This document shows, piece after piece, positions 51,735 through 62,419 of a DNA stretch of 64,000 nt. The number at the start of each line of letters is the position of its first letter. Within the stretch, counting starts at the first letter, position 1. Location of the stretch: NCBI GenBank assembly GCA_020310875.1, contig CM035420.1:183926559-183990558 (forward strand). The letters run 5' to 3'. Origin of the DNA: Ceratopteris richardii. Taxonomy: Eukaryota > Streptophyta > Polypodiopsida > Polypodiales > Pteridaceae. The translations under genes and the position numbers were made by a program. The notes below the pieces were generated by a model. It had not been told where the DNA came from. It did not search any database and saw only the letters and a program-made list of their open reading frames with translations.

Positions 51735-53306
51735 TCATAGTAAGGCTATCAACTCCTGCTTCTCATCTTCACTTAGGTCGTGTCCTATGTAGGTACATCG
51801 TTCTTCACCTTCCTCTATGGTCACTAGGATTTTCTTTGTAGTTTCTTTATTATCATAGGCCTCTCCTATGACGGCTTCACGTTTAGGCATTCTTATCATG
51901 ACTCTCCTATCTTCAACTTCATACTTCTTGAAATTTTCAGGGACCTCAAAAAAAGATTCTTCTTCCTCCGGTGTGACTTCTCTCTTCTTTCTCTTCTTGC
52001 CTTCGTTCTTAGTGGTCTGACGGTGAACTTCCATTTCGTAGAAATATTCATCATTTGATGCAAAAGGTGGGTCCATAATGATTGACTCTAGATCAGAGTC
52101 ACTTGCATCCTCGAATGCATCAGTGCTAGGTTCACATTCTTCAACAATTGGATCACACATGATTGGCTCTATTGTGAAGACTGAAATGTCATAGCCATCC
52201 TCATCACAGTGGGGTTTCCATTGTTCTTCATTGATGGCTACATCCATGGTCGCTAAAATCTCTACCCAACCATGAGGTTCAAATTCTTCATTAGGAAATA
52301 CTACCGGTGCATAGGCTGGGTCTTGTATTGGTCTATGCGCTTCCTTCGCACCTACCTCTCTAGCCTTTTGCCTTTTCTCTTCCTCTTCTGCCACTTTACA
52401 CATCCATAAGTGAGTGTCTTCATGCATCCATGAGGATCCTGATCCTATGGAATGCACTGACTCTGTATCATCTGTGGCTCTATGGATGGGATTCCATTGA
52501 ATGGGGGGCACGTCTCTATGAGAGAAATCTTTGAGATTCACTTTGGTTGTTACACCCAAGTGTTTCAAATATAAAGAATTGGTCCCCCAATCCTGTACTA
52601 CTTGCAATTTTCTCAAGAATGGTCTTCCCAGAATCATCTCGTAGGCTTGAATTTTGCTAAAATCACATATAGCAAAAGTATGCTCAAACTCTACACCACA
52701 AGTGGTGAGAGTTATTCCTTCTAGTAGACCTAAGGGTCTTTCAATGTGACCATCATCCATTTGTAGCTTCATTCTGGTGGGCCTGAGTGCTTGCTTGCCC
52801 CATCGCTTCCATAGGGAAGTGGTAGCAATTGCAACTCTTGCGCCTGAGTCCAAAATTGCCTTGGTTGTGTAACCCTGATGAGTGATAGGGAGATAGGTGT
52901 TTCCTTCTTCTCCTTCGCTAATGTCCCCTATCTTGTCCAAGGGTATTTCTGGCACTGTTCTATGAGATCCTACCTGGGAGCGAGGTTTTTCTATGTCTTG
53001 CACTTGTTTGGCTACATGTTTCCACAATTCAGGCTTAACCTTGAGTAGCTCTTCTAAAGTGAGATTGCACTGCACTTTAGTGTTCTTCACTACCTCCGTG
53101 TTCCTAGGTATGATTGAGTCCTCGTTTCTTATCATGACCGTGGGTGCTCTCATACAAGTAGATTTTGCTTCCCATGGGCCGGTGAAATGGGGTAGTTCCT
53201 GTAAGGAATTTGACTTGAAGTCTAATCTCTCATGAGATTGGGCATTTTCCTGCTCTCCATAAATGGAGGGAATGTCTTGTGGGAGTTGTCCGTGCACATC
53301 ATCCAC
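51735..53306 (-). pseudogene. Protease 1 and pre-RT region of G2
   Basis: 523 open codons. About residues 145-260 are a retropepsin: YTTKAILDSGARVAIATTSL (DSG at 52842-52850), GLLEGITLTTCGVEFEHTFA, YEMILGRPFLRKLQVVQDWG. The rest is an acidic, charged linker (PTDAFEDASDSDLESIIMDP) ending in KRREAVIGEAYDNKET-like and DLSEDEKQELIALL, the usual approach to RT. It would process Gag-Pol. Only stops at each end interrupt it. Confidence 0.85.
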
Positions 53307-54899
53307 AAGTTCAATTGGAGGAGGATCTTTGCTTTCTTTAGCCCATTTCTCTTAGTGAATCTCTCGTAGGAATTCTGGTGAATACCAATTCATAGAAGAA
53401 GAGGTGTCTGGTTCAGTGGAGCTAGGCACATAAGCTTCCTTGGGAGGAATGCTTATTCTATCATTTTCCCTCTCCTTAGCCTGGAAGTTGGCTCCTTTTC
53501 CAGACTTTGCAATTATTGTCTCCAATCTATCTAATAGACCATCAAAATGCAATGGTGCTCTAGTGGAGCTAGAGCAATTGAAGAGGCAACTGGCCTCAAA
53601 TATGGCTTGAGCCAATTCCACCATCTTGGCACACAACTTGGTTTGTTCAAGCTCTAGGTCAGCTCTAGGGTAACATCTTTCATGATCCGTTACATTTGGC
53701 CCTTCTTGGATCCTGGCCTGATATGCCTTAAGCATCATGTCTATGTCCTCAGGAGTGGGATCGGCTAGCACTGATCCTACTCTGGGTGGTGGGTGGGTTA
53801 TGTGTGGTGGATTAGAAGGTTGGGGAATAGAAGGTGATGGGGATGGTAGTGGGGGTGATGTGTGAGAGTGCGTTTGAGATGTGATTTCTATGATTTTGGC
53901 TTTGGTTTCTCGTAGACTTTCCTCGAGTTCACTCATTTTCTTTGCCCATTGCCTTTTCATACGTTCAAGACTATCTCTCCAAGCTCTTGTTCTCTTCTTA
54001 TTATGGCTCTCAGTTGCACTATCCTTCGCATTCTTTTCCTAGCCTAAGTCTTGGTTTTGCTTAAGTGCCTGAGCTCTCATGATGACTTGCACTGGGGCTG
54101 TGGAAGTCACACTTCTTGTGGAGTCTACCACCAACCCAATAACATTGATAGGGGCACTTTTTGGCATATTGTTGGGGTTCTTGGGACACTCTCGTAACAA
54201 GCGCTCCTTTCCACAATCTGGAAAAAAGCCTTGAGTTGTCACATATTGGGTTTGTGTAGGTGCCGGTAGAGGGCAATCACGAATGAGGTGATCTCCATAA
54301 CATTGGAAGCATGGCCCTCTAGGAAATGGAGGTCTCATCTGCCTAGGATGAGGTCTAGAGTTGGGGTTTGCATACATGACATTCGCATATTCTATCTCCC
54401 AACTAGATTCACTAGGTTCTTCATAATAGTATGACTCATTATGCTCGGGAGTCTGCATGTAGTAAGCCTATGGGCTCTCAATATGGGTAGAGTCAAAACT
54501 ATGATCACTTGGGTCACTTTGTGATAGCAATGGTGTCACTGGCACTAAAGCTCTATTTGGATTTTCTTATGCGGCTGCATACTTCACTGGGATCACATTG
54601 GTTGGAGGAGGAGGTTGCTGCGCTAGGACTGGTTGAGGTCTTTACTGCCCTTGATAAGGTGGTTGATAGGGTTGCTGGGGCCTACCATACTGTTGCTGTG
54701 GGTATTGATTCTGGTATTTTCCTTGTGGATATGGTTGCGGATAATTTTGTCTAATAGCTTGTTTGTTATACAGGCAGTGTTGTGCAGTGTGATTGGTGTA
54801 TCTCCTTTCTATGGTGCAGTACTAGCTATTAGGATTAACTTGGGGTTGAGCCATGATAGGGTACACACTAGCCATATGGTCTCCTCCACAAGTATAGCA
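53307..54899 (-). pseudogene. gag C-terminal region with zinc knuckles of G2
   Basis: Right to left: CYTCGGDHMASVY (about 54885) is a knuckle with the last Cys replaced by Tyr, a Gln/Pro/Tyr-rich stretch follows, then CFQCYGDHLIRDC (about 54300), a full CX2CX4HX4C. A third, degenerate one (FFPDCGKERLLREC) follows. 53960-53352 is a coiled-coil-like start (KKMSELEESLRETKAKIIEI) and a proline-rich middle (PPLPSPSPSIPQPSNPPHIT). All in the gag-pol frame, with several stops. Confidence 0.78.
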
Positions 54900-55600
54900 T
54901 CATTTTCTTGGGGAAAATCTAGGAATCTGTTTGCAAGAGACACCTAATTTTTGAGCTACCTTTTCTGCTAGATCCTCAATTGATGTGGATTGTGAGGAAC
55001 TGAGGCTAGTAGAACTATCTGAGTCTTTATAGATCTTTGAGAGCTCTAATTCCTCCCCTAGATTATCCTCAATGTCTATGCACATGCGTACACACTCTTC
55101 TATGGATCTAGGGTCCTTCGAGTACACATATGATCTCAATTTGGTACGTAACAATCCGTCTAGAAATAAGGCCACTTGTTTGGCTGGAGTGGGTATTTTT
55201 GGAACAGGGCATCTCTCAAGGTATTGCCTAAACCTTCTTCCTACGAGCCTCACTGTCTCTTGAGGGGTTTGCTTGAAGCTGTATATCAGGGAGGATGTGT
55301 TATGTCTAATACCACTCTTGGAAAACTCAGTGATGAATGCTTCAAGCAGTTGATCTATATTTTTGAACTGACCTTGGTGAAGTGGTTGAAACCAAGTCAA
55401 AGCAGTGTTTTTCAGAGTTAGGCCAAAAGCATTGTATTGAGTGAACAAGTCTTTCACTTGCTCAGTTCTCAAAACTTTCCTAAACTCTGCTACATGGTCA
55501 TACGGGTCTCTTGTGCCATCGAAGCAATTCTTCATGGACTTTACTAATTGTGTGGGCCTTAAGGTTCTAGTGTGTTCTTTAGGCCTTGCCTAGAGGGAAC
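54900..55600 (-). pseudogene. gag capsid domain of G2
   Basis: The open part 55535-54900 reads CFDGTRDPYDHVAEFRKVLR, FGLTLKNTALTWFQPLHQGQ, NIDQLLEAFITEFSKSGIRH, SSLIYSFKQTPQETVRLVGR, FRQYLERCPVP and KQVALFLDGLLRTKLRSYVY. This is a textbook retrotransposon gag (PF03732-type) capsid: AL.WF.....I.....F...F......Q...E....F..RF. ORF0 lies upstream in a different frame. Confidence 0.88.
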
Positions 55601-55818
55601 TCGTCTGCATTTCATAGATTCCTTGGGTCCCTTTGTCTCTCCCTGTCCATCCTATCTGTCTCAATCCTCGTTCTTTCTCTCCCCAGTGGGTTAGCAAAGC
55701 TCACCTTGGGTCTATCTCTACTCCTCTCTCTTTGAGTTCCATGAGCTTGAGATGTTCCAGCTCCTTGGTGACCATAAGACACAGTGGATCGAGGTTGGGG
55801 AAAAACAAATTCTCCCTT

Positions 55819-56583
55819 TCAAGTGTATGCGTGTCTTCCATGCTCTGAGACCACAAAGATCCTCTCAGAAGCATCATCTAGATAGGTCACTTTGCCTGGG
55901 CTATTAGGATCTTTGAATTCATAGATGGTGAGTGCTCCTACTTCATTAGGCTTCTCAGGCTTATACCTCCAAAAAGCCTCATCTGTCTCTAGATTCACGA
56001 GCAAATCTATGCTCCTATTGTCCTGGGGAACCAACTTTGGAGTGATTATTCTCGTCAGAACCGACTCGCCTCGAGGGGTTTTTGGCTCTTTTCCTAAGTT
56101 CCCTTGCTCTATGTCACCTATTTTTGGTTCAGAGATTATGTTGCCAAATTCATCCGTTCTTTTTGGTTGGCTCGTGACCACATACATAGTTCCTTCTTTA
56201 TCTATGTAGGAACCATTTTCAAACTTGACTACAGGGTGTTCTAGTCCAAAGGGCTGATCCGGGTTTTTAATTTGGACAATAGATCTTCTCAGACCATCCT
56301 CATAGATGTGTGCACCTAGGTAGTTGGTCTGGATATATTCCAATTGAGTCTTGCAGGGACCCTCTGGTTTTTCTAGGTATGCCACTCCTGAGCTACCCAC
56401 AGGTCTCTCCATGCTGTATGACATCTCAGAGTCACTAGTTTCTAAGTCCAAAGCATAGGGGTAATCACTCAACTGCTGGGCCCAAGATCTGGCTGTATGG
56501 TTGACACTAGCCTCAGATGATTTAATGCTTTGACGGTCTCTCCCTAGGTTTCTTCCTGATCTAAGGTTCATATGCCCTTCCAA
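55819..56583 (-). CDS. ORF0 of G2, 254 aa, intact
   Basis: An uninterrupted frame from a start at 56583, with an ATG four codons on (MEGHMNLRSGRNLGRDRQSI). Features: STARTs SSEASVNHTARSWAQQLSDY, YSMERPVGSSGVAYLEKPEG, KTQLEYIQTNYLGAHIYEDG, NGSYIDKEGTMYVVTSQP, and a KPNEVGALTIYEFKDPN-type C-terminus. The homologue at 1060-1842 has the same order. It is in a different frame from gag 284 bp downstream, so it is either a separate ORF or a gag N-terminus split by a frameshift. No domain I recognise. The MNLRSG start resembles the M-x-x-RSG starts of some Gypsy gag proteins. Confidence 0.7.
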   Translation of the reverse strand: MEGHMNLRSGRNLGRDRQSIKSSEASVNHTARSWAQQLSDYPYALDLETSDSEMSYSMERPVGSSGVAYLEKPEGPCKTQLEYIQTNYLGAHIYEDGLRRSIVQIKNPDQPFGLEHPVVKFENGSYIDKEGTMYVVTSQPKRTDEFGNIISEPKIGDIEQGNLGKEPKTPRGESVLTRIITPKLVPQDNRSIDLLVNLETDEAFWRYKPEKPNEVGALTIYEFKDPNSPGKVTYLDDASERIFVVSEHGRHAYT

Positions 56584-57449
56584 TTAACCCACTGATCCTT
56601 GTACAACGACGTTGCTGATTCTTTGATACCAATCACTTGTTCCTTTTGAGTTCCTTTGTATGTGTGTTCTTGTCTTTAATTTAGCGTCGTCAGGAGTTCT
56701 TGAATGTGTCGTACTTGATGTTCTTCATCCACTTTGTTTAAGTTCTTTTCCCTTAGGTTGTCCCTTGATCGCAATTTAACCTATTCTTAGACTTGAAAAA
56801 TTAGAGGCTCTTAGAACTTGAATATTCCTATCGTACCCCTAGTCAATCAAGACAACTACTCGCACTTAACCTAAGCTAAGAATGAGCTGAGGTGGTTGAG
56901 AGATATTCCAACCTCAAGTCGTTTCTCCTTGCTACACTTGTCTACCCAAGAAACGCATTCCCAAGCTTGCACACAATGGCACTTGCTTTGATTTCTCCAG
57001 AAGCTCTCTATGATCCTGTAAAAATTCCAAGTTTAGCTCAAGTTTTGACCTTCAATTGAAAATTTACCTCAGACACTTTTAGTGACCCCTTTTCCCCCTT
57101 TTGTATTGCCCAAAAATTTTTCTCTAAAGCTCCCTTGGTGTACCTATCCCACAGAGGGTCAACTTCAAAATACCCTATCTGAAAATGAATGCATTATTCT
57201 TATAAAAAATAGTTGAGGGCATGTAGTATTTGCCAGGAGCTCTCCGAGAAAGCCCTAGAGCTCAAAAAAAGGATTTCATATGAAAAAGTTATGATAGTTC
57301 AGAGTTTAGGGGGTTAAAACAGACAATCAGGACCTTTCAGGAGTTTAGTGCATTTTTCTAAGGCCTTTGTAAGTGTATGAGTAATTGAGTATGCAAATAT
57401 GCCCAAAGTTTAGCCTAAGTTTTCAAAAAAATTACCCCTCTATTTTTTT
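56584..57449 (-). other. Leader of G2 between ORF0 and array
   Basis: No ORF. It aligns with 1843-2330 of G1 (CCTCAAGTCG/TTCCAACCT, CCCAAGCTTGCA, TTTAGCTCAA). Untranslated leader. Confidence 0.6.
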
Positions 57450-58165
57450 TTTAAAGGTCTATCTATCACGATAGACGGTGTCTATCGCGATAGACGCTAG
57501 CTATCGCGTGGGGCTGTCTGTCGCGATAGACGGTGTCTGTCGCGATAGATGGTGTCTATCGTGGTTCTCTGTCTGTCGCGATAGACAATGTCTGTCACGA
57601 TAGACCGAGTCTATCGTCTGTCGTGGGCTTGTCTGTCGCGATAGACGGGTGTCTGTCGCGATAGACGGGGTCTATCGTCCATCGTGGTTTGGTCTGTTGC
57701 GATAGACGGTGTCTATCATGGGGTCCTATCTATCGTGATAGACGGGTGTCTGTCGCGATAGACTGAGTCTGTCGTCTGTCACGATAGACTGAGTCTATCG
57801 TCTATCATGCTTTTGGTCTATCACGATAGACAGTGTCTGTCGAGATAGACAAGATCTATCGTGGTTCCTGTTTATCGAGATAGGCGGGTGTCTGTCGTGA
57901 TAGACCATGTTTGTCGTCTGTCGTGGGCTCTGTCTATCGCGATAGATGGGTGTCTGTCATGATAGATGGGGTCTATCGTCCATCGTGGTTTGGTTTATTA
58001 CGATAGATAGTGTCTATCGTGGTTCTCTATTTGTCGTGATAGATGGGTGTCTGTCGTGATAGACGGGGTCTATCGTCTGTTGTGGGCTCTGTCTGTCGTG
58101 ATAGACAGGTGTCTGTCGCGATAGACGCTATGTATCGTGATAGACAGTGTCTGTCACGATAGACT
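57450..58165. repeat. Palindromic CG-rich tandem array of G2
   Basis: More than 40 cores of GTCTATCGCGATAGAC (a perfect 16-bp palindrome) and variants GTCTGTCGCGATAGAC, spaced about 15-25 bp with fillers GGTGT, GGGGTCTATCG, TGGTTC or GGGCT. Many cores keep CG at the centre and flanks, unlike the older arrays. It lies between ORF0 and the primer site. It could fold into cruciform or hairpin structures. Confidence 0.92.
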
Positions 58166-58641
58166 GAACAAACACAAATTTTTTTGTAACTTCTAGTGAT
58201 TTGAAGTGCTCTAATGGTGTAGGTTATCGTGCCAAGCATGCATTCAAAAAAGAAAGTTTTTTTGTCTGTCGCGATAGATAGAGGTCGTCGTCCCGTGACC
58301 TGTATAGAGTTCTGTCGTACCTGTGCAAGCTGCTGGAGATGGTGGTACAGCTAGAACCTGTAGTAAAAGCTCAAAAAACACACAAAAACAGATAGCATGC
58401 AAGCTCTCTCTCGCTCTCTGTCACAAGTGAAATGAGGGAAATGAGGTGGGGAGTGGAATATGACCAAAAACAAAAATTTTTGTGAAGATGGAGATGGAGG
58501 TGGGAGATGGTGGGGATGATGATGATGGTGATGCAAAAACAAGAAAAAATGAAGAAAAATAAGGAAAAGAAAGGATATTACCTATGACTCCAATGTCTCA
58601 ACTCTACGTCTTACCATCACACGCTCGTCCTCGAAGCTCTC
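58166..58641 (-). other. Leader of G2 between array and primer site
   Basis: Includes AAAAGCTCAAAAAACACACA, CTCTCTCTCGCTCTCTGTCA, GTGAAATGAGGGAAATGAGG and 'tgactccaatgtctcaa'. It matches 711-905, 2930-3176 and 42855-42985. Non-coding. Confidence 0.75.
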
Positions 58642-58659
58642 TCCCCGGCAACGGCGCCA
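58642..58659 (-). other. tRNA-Asp primer binding site of G2
   Basis: The plus strand TCCCCGGCAACGGCGCCA reads on the minus strand TGGCGCCGTTGCCGGGGA, the primer site known for Tat/Athila-type Gypsy elements and complementary to the 3' end of plant tRNA-Asp. It lies 7 bp from the LTR. Confidence 0.9.
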
Positions 58660-58666
58660 AATTTGG

Positions 58667-59276
58667 TGTCACTCTAGCACAATGGCAAGTACCAACATGA
58701 GGAGATCCACCTCATAATTGTCAATCCATGGAGACATGAGGACTAGTATGAAGACTATGAGCAAGTGATGGCACAAGTGTGTGAGTGAGAAGCACACAAA
58801 CATGCACACACATACACACACACGCGCACAAAAGGCAAGAACAAGGAGAGGAACAATGGAGTTCTTTGCATTAGTCAAAAAGACTCTTACATAAGCTCAA
58901 ATCACGAACAATCTATCTCAAAAATGAGCTCTCTAGCTCTTTTTATAGTTTTTTGACTAGCTTTGGCCTTGTCCATACCTAGTGTCCGGCCTAGTTAAAA
59001 ATTAGGTTCTAGAGCCTATTTGAGGGCTCAAATGGAGTCTAAAAATTATGAAAATTGGTATGTAGCTAAATCTAATACTCCTCAAGCTCAAGGACTCCTT
59101 GGCTTGAACAAAATGGAGTCTATTCTACCAAAAGCGGGATTTACAATGTGTGTGTAGTGATGAAAATCACTTAAGTTGGAAATAGTTTATGGAAAAAATG
59201 ATTGGGCCTTATTGCCGTATTGTGCATGATTGCTCTGTTGTGCCTGTATGCTCTTCTTATGACTTTTATGCCAACA
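58667..59276 (-). repeat. 5' LTR of G2
   Basis: 610 bp, pair of 43571-44171. The minus-strand TATA box is CTATAAAAAGAGC (about 58938-58950). The main indel against the other LTR is about 9 bp near 59085 (CCTCAAGCT). Confidence 0.93.
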
Positions 59277-59760
59277 AAAAGCCTGTTCTTGATCAAGCAA
59301 CATACACTATAACTTTACAAAAGACTTTATGCCATGACGCAAGCTTTTCATGCTTGTCATGAACTTACAGAAGAGCACAACCACAAACTTTTATAACAAG
59401 AGCTCGATAGCAATGGTTTTGATGCTCTGTTTGTAGGGGCTATCAACATGCTTACATAGGTAGTAGGTGTTGTAGAGGCTCTAAATTATATCTATCACAA
59501 AGGCCACTACAATGCTTCAAACCTCATCGTGTACACCTTCTCTCGAGAGTAGGACAACACATTCAAGTATTGATACCACCCAATGTTTCTCTCCGTTCAA
59601 CTCTTCGAGGCCACACACCCCCACCTATCCCACCCATTGATAACACATCCTTAATAGAACCTCCTATTCCCCCTATCACTACCAGTTCTTCCCTCTCGCA
59701 AGAATTCCAAGCTCATAACCTACTTTAGAATTACATCGATTGCTTCCTACAACAAGATCT
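59277..59760 (+). pseudogene. ORF3 of Gypsy copy G3, right half
   Basis: A plus frame reads LYKRLYAMTQAFHACHELTE, LLQQELDSNGFDALFVG and VVGVVEALNYIYHKG. G2's ORF3 has LRRLYQIMERVRSQQLLTEQ, MAQLLEEAGVDSKYSEG and YGVVEAIRSAIRKP. Then a proline-rich run (PPPIPPIDNTSLIEPPIPPI). This is the direct continuation of 42990-43570, split by G2. C-terminal sequence like 44210-44671 is missing before the PPT. Confidence 0.68.
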
Positions 59761-59778
59761 ATCCGAGACTACAGATGT

Positions 59779-59789
59779 GAGGGAGGGGG
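59779..59789 (+). other. Polypurine tract of G3
   Basis: GAGGGAGGGGG directly before LTR start TGTTGGCAG. Confidence 0.8.
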
Positions 59790-60429
59790 TGTTGGCAGTA
59801 GAAGTTGGCATAGAAGAAGGGGTAGCATGTGAAGAAGGATGGAGCAAGACTAAAGGGGTCCCTCAAAAAATTTTCTACATGAGTGCTAACTTGAAATATC
59901 AAAATCACCATAATGAACAACAATGATTCTAATCACTACATCGTGTATCATAAAAACCCAAATTTTGTGAATTAATGCTCCATTTTTTGTAAGCCAAGGA
60001 GTCCTCAAGCTTGACGAGCTTAGGTAGAATGAACGTATCAATTTTCATATTTTTTGGAGATCATTTGATATGTCAAAAGTATTGTAGGACATACTTTTTA
60101 ACTAGACTGGTCATTACATGTGAAACTTGTCAAGTCTCCCCAAAAACTATAAAAAGAGCTAGAGAGCTCATTTTTGAGGTTGCTTGACTTGACTTATCTT
60201 GTATGTGAACTGAGGATTGTAAGAACTTTGATGAATATAAGTATTTCTCCTTCAATTGTCTCTCTTATATCCTCTTCCATGTGTGTGTGTGTGCACATGC
60301 ATGCTTTTCACCTTCACCTTCATGCACAACACTCGTTCATGATCATCATATCATCCTTATATCTTTGAGGATTGACAATTAAGGAGGTGAAGCTCCACGA
60401 TGCAATACTCATCCTCATCTAGAGCAACA
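59790..60429 (+). repeat. LTR of family G, plus strand (G3)
   Basis: 640 bp. The reverse-complemented G2 LTR matches at TGTTGGCA, CTCAAGCTTGA, AAAACTATAAAAAGAGCTAG (TATA box), AGAGCTCATTTTTGAG, GAGGATTGACAATTA and the end AGAGCAACA. It is followed at once by integrase sequence, with no primer site. Confidence 0.8.
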
Positions 60430-61370
60430 CTCAGGAGGCTAATGATTACACCTTAATTGAAGATAATTTGTACAAACGTGGTAGATGGATATTTATGATT
60501 GTAGGAATGAACACTTACAAATCTTAGAAACTACACACAATGGTTTTGCAAGTGGAAAATTTGGACCTCAACATGTCATCAAGGTTATTCTATTATGGGG
60601 TCTTTGGTGGTCCACCCTTCACATGGATGGTCATAACTATGTGAAATGTTGTGACACCTAACAAAGGGCTGAATAACCTATTAGAAAAGATGCCATTAAG
60701 ACCCATGATGGGATGTTGTGCATTTTCAAGTGGGTATTAGACTTCAACCTATCAATCCCCCTGTGATAAATTCCCATGTTGGATACATCATAATTGCCAT
60801 AGATTATCTAACCAAGTGGGTAATGCCAACCCCTTTTAGATGATATTTGGTCAAAATGCAGTGGTACCCTTAGATTGTTTGATACCTACATTGAAAGTAG
60901 CACAAGAGCATCACTGGAATGTTCATGAGCTATCATATAATGATACTAGAGTTAGAGCATTTAGAAGAGACGAGATTATGTGCAACAACATAGATATATG
61001 CAAAAATAAGAGAGAGAAAGCTTACTTTGATGCACATGTAAAAGATAAGGGCTTAGAAATTGGTGACTAAGTTTTGGTATACACACTAAAACAACATGCC
61101 TATTAGCTAGAAAAATGTGGTTATAACCAATGATTATTAACAAAATTTCCACGAGCGGTGCAATGCATTTAGCAACCGTAGAAGGAGAAGTAATTCCTTA
61201 TTATATATTAGTTGTTTTAGAGTAAAAATTTTATCAAGAACCACTCACAAAAAGAATGCTCACATGATTGAATGAATCTAAGGAGCATAAAGATGAAGAA
61301 CAAAGAATTAAAGAAGAGGCATGGGCTGATGCCCAAGAATGTATCAAACAAATGAAACTAAGATGCAAAT
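60430..61370 (+). pseudogene. Integrase fragment of family G, plus strand
   Basis: It starts QEANDYTLIEDNLYKRG, equivalent to QEALDYTLIGDNLYRRG just before the second zinc domain of G2, so everything upstream (gag to first zinc domain) is missing. The core is largely deleted between about 60760 and 60835. The C-terminal part reads IFGQNAVVPLDCLIPTLKVA, QEHHWNVHELSYND and KAYFDAHVKDKGLEIGD, then a TAA and a charged tail. Confidence 0.82.
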
Positions 61371-61449
61371 AATTACTAACTAATCCTAACACCCCATGAT
61401 CACATGTAAATGTTTCAAAAACAAACATGTGCCAATCCTAACATTATAG

Positions 61450-61647
61450 ATTGAAGAATGTTCATCTCACTTGAGCTAGGAAAAGGCACTAAAACCAAGA
61501 TCATGAGAGACCTGATCGATTCAAGAGTGGCTACAAGTGCCATTAGACACTCTTGTTATCTAAACATGGGCTTAAAAATATATCCAATATAGGTGTATCT
61601 TATAGGCCTAGGTGGCATATAAACTTCATGTTTAGGAGAAGCAAAAG
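61450..61647 (+). pseudogene. ORF2 (second protease) fragment, family G
   Basis: Plus frame: MFISLELGKGTKTKIMRDLI, then DSRVATSAIRHSCYLNMGLK, YPIQVYLIGLGGI, a stop, TSCLGEAKV. It is colinear with ORF2 of G2 (MTLEVGQGESARTVRALIDS, YLIGLGGVETPCMREVEL). The active-site Gly is Arg (DSR). It is cut at 61647 by Copia G. Confidence 0.78.
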
Positions 61648-62405
61648 TGTTGGAGTTCAAGGTCTACGGATGCACACAAAAAACACAAGAAAATGAAGAA
61701 GAAGCTTGGAGAACAACACAATATATAATGTATTACTAAGTGATGTACAAAGATATGTGACATGTTAGGGTTATAAGCATATATACAAGCCGGGGCAAAA
61801 GAACCTCCTAAAGAGGCGAAAAATCCCCCCAACAGTCGTGAGAGTGTTCACACAAAATATATCAACAAATCCCCCCTAAGATTGATGCGGTGAACAAGCA
61901 GTTGGCACTCATGTATAAGGAAGTGCCAAGCTATGTGGTAAGAGATCAATCTACAAAATGAACTAAGCCCAAAGTTTTGCAAAAAGCTTCAAAATTCTCC
62001 CTAGGTAGAGCCTTTGTGAAAAGGTCGATAACATTATCTTGTGTGGGCACATAAGCCAAACTAATCTCTCCGTAGAACCTCCCTAAAATAATGATACTGA
62101 ATATCAATGTGATTTGTGTGAGCATGGAACATACCAATGCGCTCTGACTACCAATGCGCTCTGTTCTTGCAACTACCAATGCACTTTGACTGTCAGTGAA
62201 GATGGTGGTGGCAGAAGATTGAACAACACCCAAATCAGCCAAAAGGCATCTGAGCCAAACACACTCAATGATCACTATGAAAGCTGCCCTATACTCAACC
62301 TCACAATTAGAAGTGGCGAAAGTAGGCTCCTTCTTGCTCAACCAAGATATTGTGAAGAGAGATGGTGGATGCAATCCAAAGATGAGTAGGTGCTGCTACA
62401 ACCAG
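61648..62405 (-). mobile_element. Copia G: 3' LTR and RNase H, truncated
   Basis: The 3' LTR (61648-61869, 222 bp, TGTTGGAGTTC to AAATATATCAACA) has the same length and plan as that of Copia C. RNase H at 61946-62374 reads WLSKKEPTFATSNCEVEYRA, TTIFTDSQSALVVART, AYVPTQDNVIDLFTKALPRE. A short word (CAATGC(G/A)CT(C/T)TG) is locally triplicated at 62138-62178. The element ends near 62405 against the family-G LTR. Confidence 0.83.
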
Positions 62406-62419
62406 CTTCACACCATGTA

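Larger units (their letters stand above)
43571..59276 (-). mobile_element. Gypsy copy G2, full length 15.7 kb, tRNA-Asp primed
   Basis: Complete minus-strand Ty3/Gypsy element with LTRs 43571-44171 and 58667-59276, a perfect tRNA-Asp primer site, leader array, ORF0, gag, protease, RT, RNase H, integrase, ORF2 and ORF3. The tRNA-Asp site and size place it near the Tat/Athila side of plant non-chromoviral Gypsy. No second (archaeal-type) RNase H is visible between RNase H and integrase. Flanking 5-mers are ACAAG and AAAAG, a target duplication with one mismatch. The LTRs differ at about 25 sites in 600 (about 95-96% alike by eye). Coding regions carry stops and at least two frameshifts. Confidence 0.92.

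Noticed and set aside
57450-58239. CRISPR-like array (short palindromic repeats with spacers)
   Set aside because: Spacers are short, low-complexity and variable in length, the context is a plant retrotransposon leader, and related arrays occur in other copies of the element. It is a tandem repeat, not CRISPR.
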